A DNA stretch of 64,000 bases from Pandoraea cepalis. GTDB taxonomy: Bacteria; Pseudomonadota; Gammaproteobacteria; Burkholderiales; Burkholderiaceae. The notes below the pieces were generated by a model that saw only the letters and a list, made by a program, of their open reading frames with translations, was not told the DNA's origin and searched no databases. A program made the translations under genes and the position numbers. Within the stretch, counting starts at the first letter, position 1; each line of letters starts with the position of its first letter. The DNA lies in the NCBI RefSeq assembly GCF_902459665.1, contig NZ_CABPSL010000005.1, forward strand, positions 1 to 64,000, given 5' to 3'. Positions 38,329 through 47,577 of the stretch are shown here, one piece after another.

Positions 38329-39516
38329 TCAGCTCACGAAACCGCGAGCCAAATCGGCCCGAATGTCGGCAGGCGACTCCAGACCGACCGCCAGGCGGAT
38401 CAGGCCTTCGGTGATGCCCGCCGCGGCGCGCGCTTGCGGCGTGATGCGACCGTGCGTCGTGCTCGCGGGATGCGTAATCGTCGTGCGCGTATCGCCGAGG
38501 TTGCCGGTGATCGAGCACACCCGCGTGTTGTCGATCACGCGCCAAGCGTTCTCACGCTGCTCGGCCGGGGTTGCCCCCTTGAGTTCGAACGCGACGATCG
38601 CGCCGCCTGCCTTCTGCTGGCGCTGCGCGAGTTCGTATTGCGGGTGTGACGGCAGTCCCGGGTAATACACACGGGCGACCTGCGGCTGCTGCTCCAGCCA
38701 CTGCGCGATCGCCAGCGCGTTCTCCGATTGCTTCTCGACACGCAGCGACAGCGTCTCCAAGCCCTTGAGCAACACCCAGGCGTTGAACGCGGACAGCGTC
38801 GGACCGGCGCTGCGCACGTACGTAAACACCTTGCCCATGATGAATTCCTTCGTGCCGACAATCGCCCCGCCCAGCACGCGGCCCTGACCGTCGAGGAACT
38901 TTGTCGCGGAATGCACGACGACGTCTGCGCCGTACTCGATGGGCCGTTGCAACGCCGGCGTACAGAAGCAGTTGTCGACGACGAACAAGGCACCCGCTTC
39001 CTTCGCAATCTGGCCGATGGCGGTAATGTCGGCGATGTCGGTGAGCGGGTTGGACGGCGTCTCGAGGAAGAACATCTTCGTGTTCGGACGGATCGCGGCA
39101 CGCCAGGCGTCGAGATCGGTCGGGTCGACGAACGTCGTCTCGACACCGAAGCGATTGAAGATCGTGGCGAAGACGTTGAGCGTGGAGCCGAAAATGCTTT
39201 GCGAACTGACGAGGTGGTCGCCGCCCGAGAGCGCCGACATCACGACCGAGACGATGGCACTCATGCCCGACGCGGTCGCCATGCACGCCTCACCGCCTTC
39301 GAGCGCGGCCAGACGGTCCTGAAACATCGACACGGTCGGATTGGTAAAGCGCGAGTAGGTGAAGCCCTCCTCCGAATGCGCAAAGCGTTCGGCGGCCTCG
39401 GCCGCGCTCTTGAATACGAAGCTCGAGGTCAGGTAAAGCGCCTCGGAATGCTCACCAAATTCGGAGCGCTGCGTGCCAGCGCGCACCGCCAGGGTATCGA
39501 AGTCGAAGGAGTCCAT
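38329..39516 (-). CDS. metZ: O-succinylhomoserine sulfhydrylase
   Basis: PLP enzyme of the Cys/Met metabolism family that makes homocysteine from O-succinylhomoserine and sulfide, bypassing cystathionine. 395 residues from ATG 39516 ([20 protein letters not shown]); an ATG 15 bases upstream is also possible. Motifs are [35 protein letters not shown] and the PLP-lysine region [16 protein letters not shown]. The C-terminus [20 protein letters not shown] is typical for MetZ. A SAM-II riboswitch and terminator precede it, fitting feedback by the end product S-adenosylmethionine. Confidence 0.95.
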   Translation of the reverse strand: MDSFDFDTLAVRAGTQRSEFGEHSEALYLTSSFVFKSAAEAAERFAHSEEGFTYSRFTNPTVSMFQDRLAALEGGEACMATASGMSAIVSVVMSALSGGDHLVSSQSIFGSTLNVFATIFNRFGVETTFVDPTDLDAWRAAIRPNTKMFFLETPSNPLTDIADITAIGQIAKEAGALFVVDNCFCTPALQRPIEYGADVVVHSATKFLDGQGRVLGGAIVGTKEFIMGKVFTYVRSAGPTLSAFNAWVLLKGLETLSLRVEKQSENALAIAQWLEQQPQVARVYYPGLPSHPQYELAQRQQKAGGAIVAFELKGATPAEQRENAWRVIDNTRVCSITGNLGDTRTTITHPASTTHGRITPQARAAAGITEGLIRLAVGLESPADIRADLARGFVS

Positions 39517-39552
39517 CGTGTGTCTCGTCATTAGGTTGGCCCGCCCGCCGGC

Positions 39553-39595
39553 CGAAAAAAGAAAAGCCCGTTTCGCTGTTCAGCAAAACGGGCTC
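39553..39595 (-). terminator. Intrinsic terminator between SAM-II aptamer and metZ
   Basis: AGCCCGTTT and GCTG (39566-39578, plus strand) pair with CAGC and AAACGGGCT (39581-39594). On the minus strand TTTTCTTTTTTC follows. It lies 18 bases past the aptamer and ends 21 bases before the first possible metZ ATG, so it can be the expression platform of the riboswitch as well as the end of purF. Confidence 0.88.
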
Positions 39596-39613
39596 GAAAT
39601 CCATCTGTCTAGG

Positions 39614-39675
39614 CCTCGCTTTAGCTGTTTCGGGGAAGTTCCCCCACGTCCGCAAGCTGAATTCAAATCGACGTG
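39614..39675 (-). promoter_or_regulatory. SAM-II riboswitch upstream of metZ
   Basis: Minus-strand RNA reads P1 CACGTC (39675-39670), then GATTTGAATTCAGCTTGCG, P1' GACGTG (39650-39645), an inserted GGGG/CCCC mini-hairpin, and GAAACAGCTAAAGCGAGG (down to 39614). The order stem, GATTTGA, GCTTGC, stem, AAA-N-AGCTAAAGCG is the SAM-II (SAM-alpha) pseudoknot consensus known from alphaproteobacterial met genes. The position in front of metZ and a terminator immediately downstream support regulation by S-adenosylmethionine. Recognised by motif; covariance scoring was not possible. Confidence 0.82.
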
Positions 39676-39741
39676 AAAACGAGTGTAGCACGTTGCCGAC
39701 GGGGAGGGAAAATCCCCGCCGCCCGCTGCGCCAGGGTCGGC

Positions 39742-41262
39742 TCAGAGGCCGAGCTGCGCCCCGCGCGGCTCGTTGTCGTCGCCGTCACCGGACTCCACCA
39801 CCGGGGCCTTCGGCGCCTTGCGCTGCTGCTCCAGACGCGTCAGATACTCCGGCGTGACGTCACCGGTGATGTAGTTGCCGTCGAAGCACGAGGCGTCGAA
39901 GTCGGCCAGCGCCGGGTTGATGTCACGCACGGCCGCCTTCATGTCTTCGACGTCCTGATAGATCAGGGCGTCGGCGCCGATGATGCGCGCCACTTCCTGA
40001 TCGCTGCGGTCATGTGCCACCAGCTCGCTACGCGTGGGCATGTCGATGCCGTACACGTTCGGGAACTTCACGGGCGGCGCGGCCGAGGCGAAGATCACCT
40101 TGCGCGCACCGGCGTCACGTGCCATCTGCACGATTTCCTGACTGGTCGTGCCGCGCACGATCGAATCGTCGACGATCAGCACGTTCTTGTCCTTGAACTC
40201 GACGCGCATGGCGTTGAGCTTCTGGCGCACCGACTTCTTGCGCATCGCCTGACCGGGCATGATGAAGGTACGGCCGACGTAGCGGTTCTTGAAGAAGCCT
40301 TCGCGATAATTCAGGCCCAGTCGCTTAGCGACCTGCATCGCGGCCGGACGGCTGGAGTCCGGAATCGGCATGACGACGTCGATGTCCCGATAGTCGATCT
40401 CGCGCCGGATCTTCTCGGCGAGGTAGTCGCCCATGCGCAGGCGCGCGTCGTAGACCGGCACGCCGTCGAGCACGGAATCCGGACGCGCCAGATACACGAG
40501 TTCGAAAATGCACGGATGCAACGAGGCGGCGACGGCGCACAACTGCGACGTCAGCTCACCGTCGTTGCTGATGAAGACCGCCTCGCCTGGCTTGACGTCG
40601 CGATCGAACACGAAGCCCATGCCCTCGAGCGCCACGGACTCCGACGCCACCATCCACTCCGTGCCGTTCGGGCCATCGAAGCGGCCGATGCAAAGGGGCC
40701 GAATGCCGTGCGGGTCGCGGAAGGCGAGCAGACCGAAACCGGAGATGATGGACACGATGGCGTACGAGCCGCGCAAACGACCATGCACCTTGCCCACCGC
40801 CTCGAACAGCGACCCGACGCTCAGGCCGCCGCGCGAGCTTTCCTGCAGCTCGTGCGCGAGCACGTTGAGCAGCACTTCGGAATCGGACGTGGTGTTGATG
40901 TGGCGGCGGTCGACACGGAACATCTCGTCCTTGAGCTGTTCCCAGTTCGTCAGGTTGCCGTTGTGGGCAAGCACGATGCCGTAGGGTGCATTCACGTAGA
41001 ACGGCTGGGCTTGTGCGGCGCTCGACGAGCCGGCCGTCGGGTAGCGCACCTGGCCAATACCGACGTTGCCCGGCAAGTCGCGCATGTTGCGCGTGCGGAA
41101 CACGTCGCGCACCATGCCGTTGCCCTTGTGCATGTAGAAGGACTGGCCATCTGTCGTCGCGATACCGGCGGCATCCTGGCCGCGGTGCTGCAGCAGCAGC
41201 AGACTATCGTAGATGAACTGGTTGACCGGGGATTTGGAAACTACACCGACGATGCCACACAT
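39742..41262 (-). CDS. purF: Amidophosphoribosyltransferase
   Basis: First committed step of purine synthesis: PRPP plus glutamine gives phosphoribosylamine. 506 residues. The N-terminal nucleophile is Cys2 (MCGIVGVV), with HRGQDAAGIA and the glutaminase core SDSEVLLNVLAHEL. The phosphoribosyltransferase PRPP motif is VLIVDDSIVRGTTSQE near residue 360. The C-terminus ends in a charged tail GDGDDNEPRG. It follows cvpA by 55 bases, an association shared with E. coli. Confidence 0.97.
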   Translation of the reverse strand: MCGIVGVVSKSPVNQFIYDSLLLLQHRGQDAAGIATTDGQSFYMHKGNGMVRDVFRTRNMRDLPGNVGIGQVRYPTAGSSSAAQAQPFYVNAPYGIVLAHNGNLTNWEQLKDEMFRVDRRHINTTSDSEVLLNVLAHELQESSRGGLSVGSLFEAVGKVHGRLRGSYAIVSIISGFGLLAFRDPHGIRPLCIGRFDGPNGTEWMVASESVALEGMGFVFDRDVKPGEAVFISNDGELTSQLCAVAASLHPCIFELVYLARPDSVLDGVPVYDARLRMGDYLAEKIRREIDYRDIDVVMPIPDSSRPAAMQVAKRLGLNYREGFFKNRYVGRTFIMPGQAMRKKSVRQKLNAMRVEFKDKNVLIVDDSIVRGTTSQEIVQMARDAGARKVIFASAAPPVKFPNVYGIDMPTRSELVAHDRSDQEVARIIGADALIYQDVEDMKAAVRDINPALADFDASCFDGNYITGDVTPEYLTRLEQQRKAPKAPVVESGDGDDNEPRGAQLGL

Positions 41263-41317
41263 GGCATGAATCCTTCAAAAAACATCGAAATCTGCAACTA
41301 ACGGACCGTATTATCCG

Positions 41318-42208
41318 TCATTCGGAAACCTTGTGCAGGCCGGTCGACGGCGTGGCCGATCCGCCCGCCCCGCCTGCCCCGCCGCTGCGCATGCCCCACC
41401 CCTGCGATTGACCGAGCGCGCCTTGGCCGCTCAGGCCATCGCCCGTCAGCCCCGTGCCGAGGCTACCGCCGCTAACGCCGCTACCGCCGCGAAAGGCGCC
41501 ACCGCCCATTGGGGCTGACGTCCCCGAGGTCTCCGCAGCCCCGGAAGTCCCCTCGGTGCGCACACCGTCCGAATGGCGCGGCGAACCATGCCCGCCCTGC
41601 CCGCCCGTATCCGGCGTGCCACGATACGGCGCCAACTGCGGCAACGGAATCGGCGTTCCCAGCGGATTGACGCTCGGCACCGCCGCCTCGGGATTGTGCA
41701 GATAGTGCTGCACCGGTTCGGGCAGATACGGCATGAGCCGCGACAACCCCGCCTCGACCCACGGACGCACCAGCGACTGCTGCCACACCGGTTGTTGTGG
41801 CAATGACGTTAACTTGGCGGCGACCATCAACAACATCAAGAGCAACATGCCGCGCACGATGCCGAACATCATGCCCAATCCGCGATCGGCCGGACGCAAC
41901 CCGATCAGATCGGTCATGCGCCCGACGAGCGCGCTGACGATACCGGCGCCAAAAACCACCGCGACCAGCACCAGCAGGAAGCCAAGGGCGCCTTGCGTCA
42001 TCTCGCCGCCGGGCAGATCGGCGGGCAACCAATGCGCGAGCGCCGGGCCGAAGGCGCGCGCCACGAAGAATGCCACGACCCAGCCCACCAGATTGAACAA
42101 CTCGCGCACCAGACCACGCAACATGCCCAGCAGCATCGAGCCGAGCAGGATGGCAATGGCCGCGTAATCCACCACGGTCAGCAGACCGCCATGCACCGGA
42201 TCGCTCAA
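41318..42208 (-). CDS. cvpA: CvpA family membrane protein with long Gly-rich C-terminal tail
   Basis: Inner-membrane protein of the colicin V production family. Four hydrophobic helices lie within residues 1-165 (VVDYAAIAILLGSMLLGMLR, NLVGWVVAFFVARAFG and two later). The family is usually about 160-180 residues; here about 110 extra residues after VNPLGTPIPLPQ are rich in Gly, Ser and Thr and look disordered. The start given is TTG at 42208, one base past the dedD stop; a later GTG near VVDYA would fit E. coli CvpA better. Precise function is unknown; genetically linked to purF. Confidence 0.85.
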   Translation of the reverse strand: MSDPVHGGLLTVVDYAAIAILLGSMLLGMLRGLVRELFNLVGWVVAFFVARAFGPALAHWLPADLPGGEMTQGALGFLLVLVAVVFGAGIVSALVGRMTDLIGLRPADRGLGMMFGIVRGMLLLMLLMVAAKLTSLPQQPVWQQSLVRPWVEAGLSRLMPYLPEPVQHYLHNPEAAVPSVNPLGTPIPLPQLAPYRGTPDTGGQGGHGSPRHSDGVRTEGTSGAAETSGTSAPMGGGAFRGGSGVSGGSLGTGLTGDGLSGQGALGQSQGWGMRSGGAGGAGGSATPSTGLHKVSE

Positions 42209-42209
42209 C

Positions 42210-43163
42210 TCAGCCTGCCTCGGCGACCTGCGCCGTCAGTCCGGCGTCGCGAATCTTCTTGCCCGCCGCTTCCGCACTCGCGCGATCGGCGAACGGTCCC
42301 GCGCGCAGCAGGTAAAGCTCACGCCCCCCCACCTTGCTCTTCACCATGTAGCTCGGCACATTCACGAGCTTGAGCTTGACGAGCCAGGCCTGCGCCCGGT
42401 CCTGAGTCGAAAATGCGCCAATGCGCACTTGGTACTTGCCGCTCGATGCCGCCGGCTTCTGCGCACTATCGTGGCTATCTGCCGATTTGGCGGGTTTGGC
42501 GGTCGTGTTGTTCTGGGCGAACTGTGCAATCGGATCGGCGACGTTGTTGTTCGGCTGCGCCTTGGCTTGCGCCTTGGCCGTGTCGTGCGAGTCCGGCTTC
42601 ACGGCCGGCTTCACGTCCGCGTGCTGCTCGGGTTTCTTGACGTCGGGCTTGCTCTCCGGCTTCGCTTGCGCCACCGCCGGTTCAGGCACGGTGCTCGGCG
42701 CGGGGGCCATCGCGGCGGCAGGCGGCACGGCCGTCGGTGCCGGGGCGGGCGTCGAGACTGCCGGCTTGGCGGCGTTCGCGCCGGCCAGTGCGTTGCTGTC
42801 GAGCGCGACTTCACCCTTGTCGAGCGACGCGTCGGTCGGCGGCGTGGCTGCCTTCGGCTTCACGCGCACGGGCGGCGAGTTGGTGTCCTTTCCGGGAATC
42901 TGGATCGCGATGTCGTCAGCGGACGGTTTCGGCTCAGGGGCCAGCACCATCGGCAGAATGATGACGGCGGCGAGCACCAGCGCCAATGCCCCCACCAGAC
43001 GGCGGCGCGCGCGTTGCTTCTCGGGCAGCAGCGGATCGAGTTGCTCGTGCTCGCTGTATTCGCCTGCTCCCGCCGCACGGGTGCCGGTTCGGCCGCTCCG
43101 GCGGCTACCGCGCTTGGGGGGAACGGCTTCGGCGTCTTTCTTGCGGAAGGAAAACAATCCCAT
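42210..43163 (-). CDS. dedD: SPOR domain cell-division protein DedD
   Basis: Membrane-anchored protein that binds denuded peptidoglycan at the septum. ATG at 43163 (MGLFSFRKKDAEAVPP) is the family-like start; upstream ATGs at 43217 and 43253 are open but less likely. A basic cytoplasmic part is followed by one membrane helix at about residues 53-72 (LVGALALVLAAVIILPMVLA), a Pro/Ala/Lys-rich periplasmic linker, and a C-terminal SPOR domain from about residue 240 (YQVRIGAFSTQDRAQAWLVK). 317 residues. Neighbours folC and cvpA repeat the E. coli order folC-dedD-cvpA-purF. Confidence 0.92.
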   Translation of the reverse strand: MGLFSFRKKDAEAVPPKRGSRRSGRTGTRAAGAGEYSEHEQLDPLLPEKQRARRRLVGALALVLAAVIILPMVLAPEPKPSADDIAIQIPGKDTNSPPVRVKPKAATPPTDASLDKGEVALDSNALAGANAAKPAVSTPAPAPTAVPPAAAMAPAPSTVPEPAVAQAKPESKPDVKKPEQHADVKPAVKPDSHDTAKAQAKAQPNNNVADPIAQFAQNNTTAKPAKSADSHDSAQKPAASSGKYQVRIGAFSTQDRAQAWLVKLKLVNVPSYMVKSKVGGRELYLLRAGPFADRASAEAAGKKIRDAGLTAQVAEAG

Positions 43164-43280
43164 AGGCCCTTGGCTCTGGTCGTAACTCGCGTCGTTGGAC
43201 GGATGATGATCGCGCATCGGGGGCGAACCGCGCATGACATTTCTCGTAAGCAATTGTCACGGCCAACGTCCCGTCATGCC

Positions 43281-44579
43281 TTAATGGCGCTGTAATTTGC
43301 GGTGCGACATGACGCCGGACACCGTAAAGAACGATCCAAAAACGACAATTCTATCATTCTCCCCGCACTGCTCGAGCGCGGCGGCATAGGCTTTCTCGGG
43401 AGAGTCAAAGGTCTCGACCGAATGATCGGCATCCGGCGCGAACCCCACCGCCCGCAGACTCGCTTCCAGCTTCTGTGGACTCGCGGCACGTTCGGTCGGC
43501 AACGCGCACAGGCGCCAGTGATCCACTTTGTCGACGAGATGCCGCAGCACCCCCTCGATATCCTTGTCGGCCATCGCCCCGAACACGGCGTATGTGTAAG
43601 GAAAGTAGCCCATGCCGTCGAGATTGTGGCCAAGCGCGGCAGCGGCGTGCGGGTTGTGCGCCACATCGAGCACCACGGCCGGACGCCCGGGGAGCACCTG
43701 GAACCGCCCCGGCAACTCGACCGACGAGAGCCCCAGCCGAATGTCCTGCGCCGACACCGGGAGCGTGTCGCGCATCGATTCGAGCGCGGCCAGCGCCGCC
43801 GATGCGTTGAGCAACTGGTTCGCGCCCCGCAAGGCTGGATAGGCGAGCGACGGGCGGCGCATCTGGCGTCCGCCATAGCTCCACTGCTGCTTGTCGCCCT
43901 GATAGTTGAAATCGCGACCGAACAGCCACAGGTCCGCGCCGATGCGCTCCGCCTCGGCCAGCAACGAGGCCGGCGGCACGGGATCGCCACAGATCGCCGG
44001 CTTTCCCGCGCGGAAGATGCCCGCCTTCTCGATGGCAATCGCCTCGCGGGTGTCGCCGAGATACTGGGCGTGATCGATGTCGATGCTGGTCACGACGGCA
44101 CAATCGGGGTCGATGATGTTCACCGCATCGAGACGCCCGCCCAGGCCGACTTCCAGAATCACGGCATCGAGCCCGGCGGTGGCGAACAAGTGCATGATCG
44201 CCAGCGTGGTGAACTCGAAATACGTGAGCGAGACCGGCGTTTCGAAGCTCGTGCGTGCGGCCTCGACCGCCTCGAAATGCTTCAGCAGCGTCGCGTCGTC
44301 GACGTTCTCGCCATTCAGGCGGGCGCGTTCGTTGAACGAGATCAGATGCGGCGACGTGTGACAGCCCACGCGATAACCCGCCGAGAGCAGAATGGCTTCG
44401 ATGATCGCGCAGGTCGATCCCTTGCCGTTGGTACCGCCCACCGTGAAGACGGGGCACGGGAATTGCAGTCCGAGCGCCTCTTTCACGCGACCAATGCGCG
44501 TGAGGCCCATATCGATGCCCACAGGGTGAGCGGTTTCCAGATGGGCGAGCCAGGCGTCGAGAGTGGAGTAGGTCGGCAT
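43281..44579 (-). CDS. folC: Bifunctional folylpolyglutamate/dihydrofolate synthase
   Basis: Joins glutamate to dihydropteroate and adds further glutamates to folate. 432 residues (E. coli 422). ATP loop TVGGTNGKGSTCAIIEAILL, then HTSPHLISFNERARLNGENV, TYFEFTTLAIMHLFA and VILEVGLGGRLDAVN. The C-terminal ligase domain includes LDVAHNPHAAAALG. Preceded by the accD terminator, so it probably has its own promoter despite the conserved order. Confidence 0.96.
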   Translation of the reverse strand: MPTYSTLDAWLAHLETAHPVGIDMGLTRIGRVKEALGLQFPCPVFTVGGTNGKGSTCAIIEAILLSAGYRVGCHTSPHLISFNERARLNGENVDDATLLKHFEAVEAARTSFETPVSLTYFEFTTLAIMHLFATAGLDAVILEVGLGGRLDAVNIIDPDCAVVTSIDIDHAQYLGDTREAIAIEKAGIFRAGKPAICGDPVPPASLLAEAERIGADLWLFGRDFNYQGDKQQWSYGGRQMRRPSLAYPALRGANQLLNASAALAALESMRDTLPVSAQDIRLGLSSVELPGRFQVLPGRPAVVLDVAHNPHAAAALGHNLDGMGYFPYTYAVFGAMADKDIEGVLRHLVDKVDHWRLCALPTERAASPQKLEASLRAVGFAPDADHSVETFDSPEKAYAAALEQCGENDRIVVFGSFFTVSGVMSHRKLQRH

Positions 44580-44593
44580 GGATGGTCGGGCAG

Positions 44594-44628
44594 AAAAACA
44601 AAAACGCGGACGTCACGTAACGTCCGCG
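44594..44628 (-). terminator. Intrinsic terminator of accD
   Basis: CGCGGACGT (44605-44613) pairs with ACGTCCGCG (44620-44628). On the minus strand TTTTTGTTTTTC follows. Confidence 0.92.
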
Positions 44629-44768
44629 CTTTCTATCCTGCTGAGTGATGCGTTCAAGCGCCGCATGAGCGGCACGGCGTGGCGTTGCGACATTCTACGC
44701 CGTTGCACCGCCCTTTGGGGCACCGCAGCAGTGCGCGCGACGCCATCGCGCCCGTGAATTTTCCGTGC

Positions 44769-45644
44769 TCAGGCGACGGCGTCCGCCGGCTGGCATTGCA
44801 TCAGGGCGATCAGGCGAGCAATCTCCTCACGCATCTTGCGACGGTCGACGATCATGTCGATCGCGCCCTTCTGCAGCAGGAACTCCGAACGCTGGAAGCC
44901 TTCCGGCAGTTTTTCACGCACGGTCTGCTCGATCACACGCGGGCCGGCAAAGCCGATCAGCGCCTTGGGTTCGGCGATCACCACATCGCCGAGGAAGGCG
45001 AAGCTGGCCGACACACCACCCATCGTCGGATCGGTCAGTACGGAAATGAACGGCAGCTTGGCATTGGCCAGCTTGGTGAGCATGGCCGTGGTCTTGGCCA
45101 TCTGCATGAGCGAGAGCAGGCTTTCCTGCATGCGCGCACCGCCCGAAGCGGTCACGCAGACGAACGGCACCCCCTGCTCCAGCGCGTTCTGCGCGCCACG
45201 CACGAAGCGCTCGCCGACCACCGACCCCATCGAGCCGCCCATGAAGGCGAACTCGAAGCAGGCGACCACGACCGGCAGCGTATGGATCGCGCCGCCCATG
45301 ACCACCATTGCGTCGGTCTCGCCGGTGTCGTCCATCGCTTCCTTGATGCGGTCCGGGTACTTGCGGCTGTCCTTGAACTTCAGCGCGTCGACCGGCACGA
45401 TCTCCTGGCCCAGTTCGTAACGGCCCTCCGGATCGAGCAGCGCGTCGAGACGTGCACGGGCACCGATACGCATGTGGTGATCGCACTTCGGGCAAACGTG
45501 CAGATTCGCTTCCACGTCGTTGCGATACAGCACCGCCTCACACGACGGGCACTTGATCCACAGCCCTTCCGGGATGCTCTTGTTGCGCTGCGTCGGATCG
45601 GTTTGCTTGATCTTCGGGGGCAGCAGCTTATCGAGCCAGCTCAT
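44769..45644 (-). CDS. accD: Acetyl-CoA carboxylase carboxyltransferase subunit beta
   Basis: Partner of AccA (21147-22115) in transferring the carboxyl group from biotin to acetyl-CoA. 291 residues. The zinc ribbon uses cysteines 32, 35, 51 and 54 ([14 protein letters not shown] and [10 protein letters not shown]). The crotonase core includes [20 protein letters not shown] and [18 protein letters not shown]. Downstream of trpA by 129 bases; an imperfect hairpin at 45658-45688 lies between them. Confidence 0.97.
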   Translation of the reverse strand: MSWLDKLLPPKIKQTDPTQRNKSIPEGLWIKCPSCEAVLYRNDVEANLHVCPKCDHHMRIGARARLDALLDPEGRYELGQEIVPVDALKFKDSRKYPDRIKEAMDDTGETDAMVVMGGAIHTLPVVVACFEFAFMGGSMGSVVGERFVRGAQNALEQGVPFVCVTASGGARMQESLLSLMQMAKTTAMLTKLANAKLPFISVLTDPTMGGVSASFAFLGDVVIAEPKALIGFAGPRVIEQTVREKLPEGFQRSEFLLQKGAIDMIVDRRKMREEIARLIALMQCQPADAVA

Positions 45645-45773
45645 AGTTTCTCCTTGGCAAACGCCCGCACCAGGCGGGGCGGGCGTTTCTGGCGACCGTG
45701 CAACACGGCCGTGTCAATTCAGCGTTTCACCGGGCGGTTCGACGAATCGACCCCGCGAACAAACGCCGCAAAT

Positions 45774-46598
45774 CTACGCCGATTTGGCGCCCTCGTCGAG
45801 CGCCTGGCGAATACCGCCGATGAATTCAGCGAGCGATTTTACCGCGTTATGGCCTTCCAGATCACGCGGCGTGTTTTCCAGGCGCTGAACGATGGCGCTG
45901 CCGATGACCACGGCGTCGGCCACGCTCGCGATGGCGCGCGCCGTCGCGGCGTCGCGAATACCGAATCCCACCCCCACCGGCAGGGGCGCGACGGCCTTGA
46001 TTTCAGGAATCTTCGCGGCCACGCTTTCCAGATCCAGGCTCGCCGCCCCCGTCACGCCCTTGAGCGAGACGTAATAGAGATAACCGCTGGCCTGACGCGC
46101 CACAGCGGCAATCCGCGCTTCGGTCGAGGTCGGTGCGAGCAGGAAGATCGGATCGATGCCATGCGCACGCACGGCCCCGGCGTAGGTCTCGGCTTCCTCG
46201 GGCGGATAGTCGACGACCAGCACGCCGTCGACACCGGCCTTGGCGGCCCGCTCGGCGAAGGTGTCGAGACCCATCGCCTCGATCGGATTGGCATAGCCCA
46301 TGAGCACGACCGGCGTACGGTCGTTGGTCTGACGGAACACCGCCACGTAGCCGAGCACCTCCGCCAGGCTCACGCCGCGGGCCAGCGCGCGCTCGGAGGC
46401 GCGTTGAATCACCGGGCCGTCGGCCATCGGGTCGGAGAACGGCACGCCGAGTTCGATGACGTCGGCGCCGTTGTCGGCCAACGCATGCATCAGCTTGACC
46501 GTCCAGCCCGGTTCGGGATCGCCGGCGGTGATGAACGGGATGAGGCCCTTTTTACCCTGCGCTTGCAAGGCTTGGAACGTCGCTTGAATGCGGGACAT
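45774..46598 (-). CDS. trpA: Tryptophan synthase subunit alpha
   Basis: Cleaves indole-3-glycerol phosphate and passes indole to TrpB. 274 residues. The catalytic Glu49 and Asp60 are in [27 protein letters not shown] and [10 protein letters not shown] form the phosphate site. The first 47 bases overlap the 3' end of the methyltransferase gene, so its SD lies inside that gene and expression of the two is coupled. Confidence 0.97.
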   Translation of the reverse strand: MSRIQATFQALQAQGKKGLIPFITAGDPEPGWTVKLMHALADNGADVIELGVPFSDPMADGPVIQRASERALARGVSLAEVLGYVAVFRQTNDRTPVVLMGYANPIEAMGLDTFAERAAKAGVDGVLVVDYPPEEAETYAGAVRAHGIDPIFLLAPTSTEARIAAVARQASGYLYYVSLKGVTGAASLDLESVAAKIPEIKAVAPLPVGVGFGIRDAATARAIASVADAVVIGSAIVQRLENTPRDLEGHNAVKSLAEFIGGIRQALDEGAKSA

Positions 46599-47481
46599 GA
46601 TCGGAAAGTCTCTGAAGTCTTTGGTGGGCGAGCGCGTGGTAATGCGCGTTCAGCTCGAAGCCGACGAAACGCCGGCCGTGCAACGCGCATGCCACGGCCG
46701 TCGTGCCGCTGCCCATGAACGGGTCGAGCACGAGACCGCCGGGCGGGCAACTGGCCAGCACCATGCGCTCGATGATATGCAGCGGTTTCTGCGTCGGATG
46801 ATCGACGCGTTCGGGGTCTTGCCGGTGCAATCGCGAGATCGACCACAGATCCTTGGGGTTGTAACCCAGTTCCAGCCACTTGCTGCCCTCGAAGATACGG
46901 CGCGAGCGCGCCTTCTTCGTCGCGGCGTCGTACGGCACCCGCACCGCATCGAGGTCGAAGTAGTAATCCTTCGAGACCGCGAAAAAGCCGATGTTGTCGT
47001 GTACCGACGAGAACCGCCGGGTGCTGCCGCCCATGCTGGGCACGCGGCGATCCCAAATGATCTCGTTGATCATCAGCATGCGCCGCTTCAGGAACACGAA
47101 CAGCTCGGGGGCGTACTGCCACGTACAGAACAGGTACAGCGAGCCGCGCGGCGCGAGCTTCGGTATCGCCGCTTCGAGCCAGCCATATGTCCAGTCGAGG
47201 AAATCCTCGCCGGAGCGCTTGTCCGAGTCGTTGCCGTAATCCTTGCCGAGCCCGTAAGGCGGGTCGGCCAGGATCAGATCGACGCTGCCGTCGTCCAGCT
47301 CGTGCAAGTGCTCCAGGAAGTCGGCATGACGCAAGGTGATGTCGCCCGGCGCCCAACGCGCACGCAGCTCGCCGGCCGCTTCCCTGGCCTCGAGACGCGC
47401 GGCGGCAGCTTCGGTGGCGTCCATGGGGCGCTCGGCCCCGAGGACGTCAAGTGGCGCCTTGCGATCAGTCAGATCGGTCAT
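46552..47481 (-). CDS. Orphan DNA adenine/cytosine-N methyltransferase (beta class) in the trp operon
   Basis: SAM-dependent N6-adenine or N4-cytosine DNA methyltransferase of 309 residues. The motif order is IV first ([11 protein letters not shown], about residues 69-79), then the target domain, then X ([13 protein letters not shown]) and I ([13 protein letters not shown]); this order defines the beta class. No restriction endonuclease or specificity gene is nearby. It sits between trpB and trpA and overlaps trpA by 47 bases. A 96-base gap upstream with a TAAAAT box (47521-47526) and short quasi-repeats (47503-47533) may hold an own promoter. An equivalent trp-linked orphan enzyme is known to me from Burkholderia; its recognition site is not deducible here. 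Confidence 0.9.
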   Translation of the reverse strand: MTDLTDRKAPLDVLGAERPMDATEAAAARLEAREAAGELRARWAPGDITLRHADFLEHLHELDDGSVDLILADPPYGLGKDYGNDSDKRSGEDFLDWTYGWLEAAIPKLAPRGSLYLFCTWQYAPELFVFLKRRMLMINEIIWDRRVPSMGGSTRRFSSVHDNIGFFAVSKDYYFDLDAVRVPYDAATKKARSRRIFEGSKWLELGYNPKDLWSISRLHRQDPERVDHPTQKPLHIIERMVLASCPPGGLVLDPFMGSGTTAVACALHGRRFVGFELNAHYHALAHQRLQRLSDHVPHSSDVPSLASAG

Positions 47482-47577
47482 GCTGGTTCGGGTGTCCTTG
47501 ATGGATCTTGGAATCTGAGGATTTTAGGATCTGCCATCGATGGCGTCTCGCGACGCCGCCGATCTCGCTTATGTCGC

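Noticed and set aside
39452-39691. 79-codon minus-strand ORF across the metZ leader
   Set aside because: It overlaps the SAM-II aptamer and terminator and reads out of frame into metZ; considered as a leader peptide but has no Met-rich run.
47503-47533. Short quasi-repeats before the methyltransferase gene
   Set aside because: Four units of 8-9 bases with weak identity; too short and degenerate to call a repeat array, mentioned only in the gene entry.
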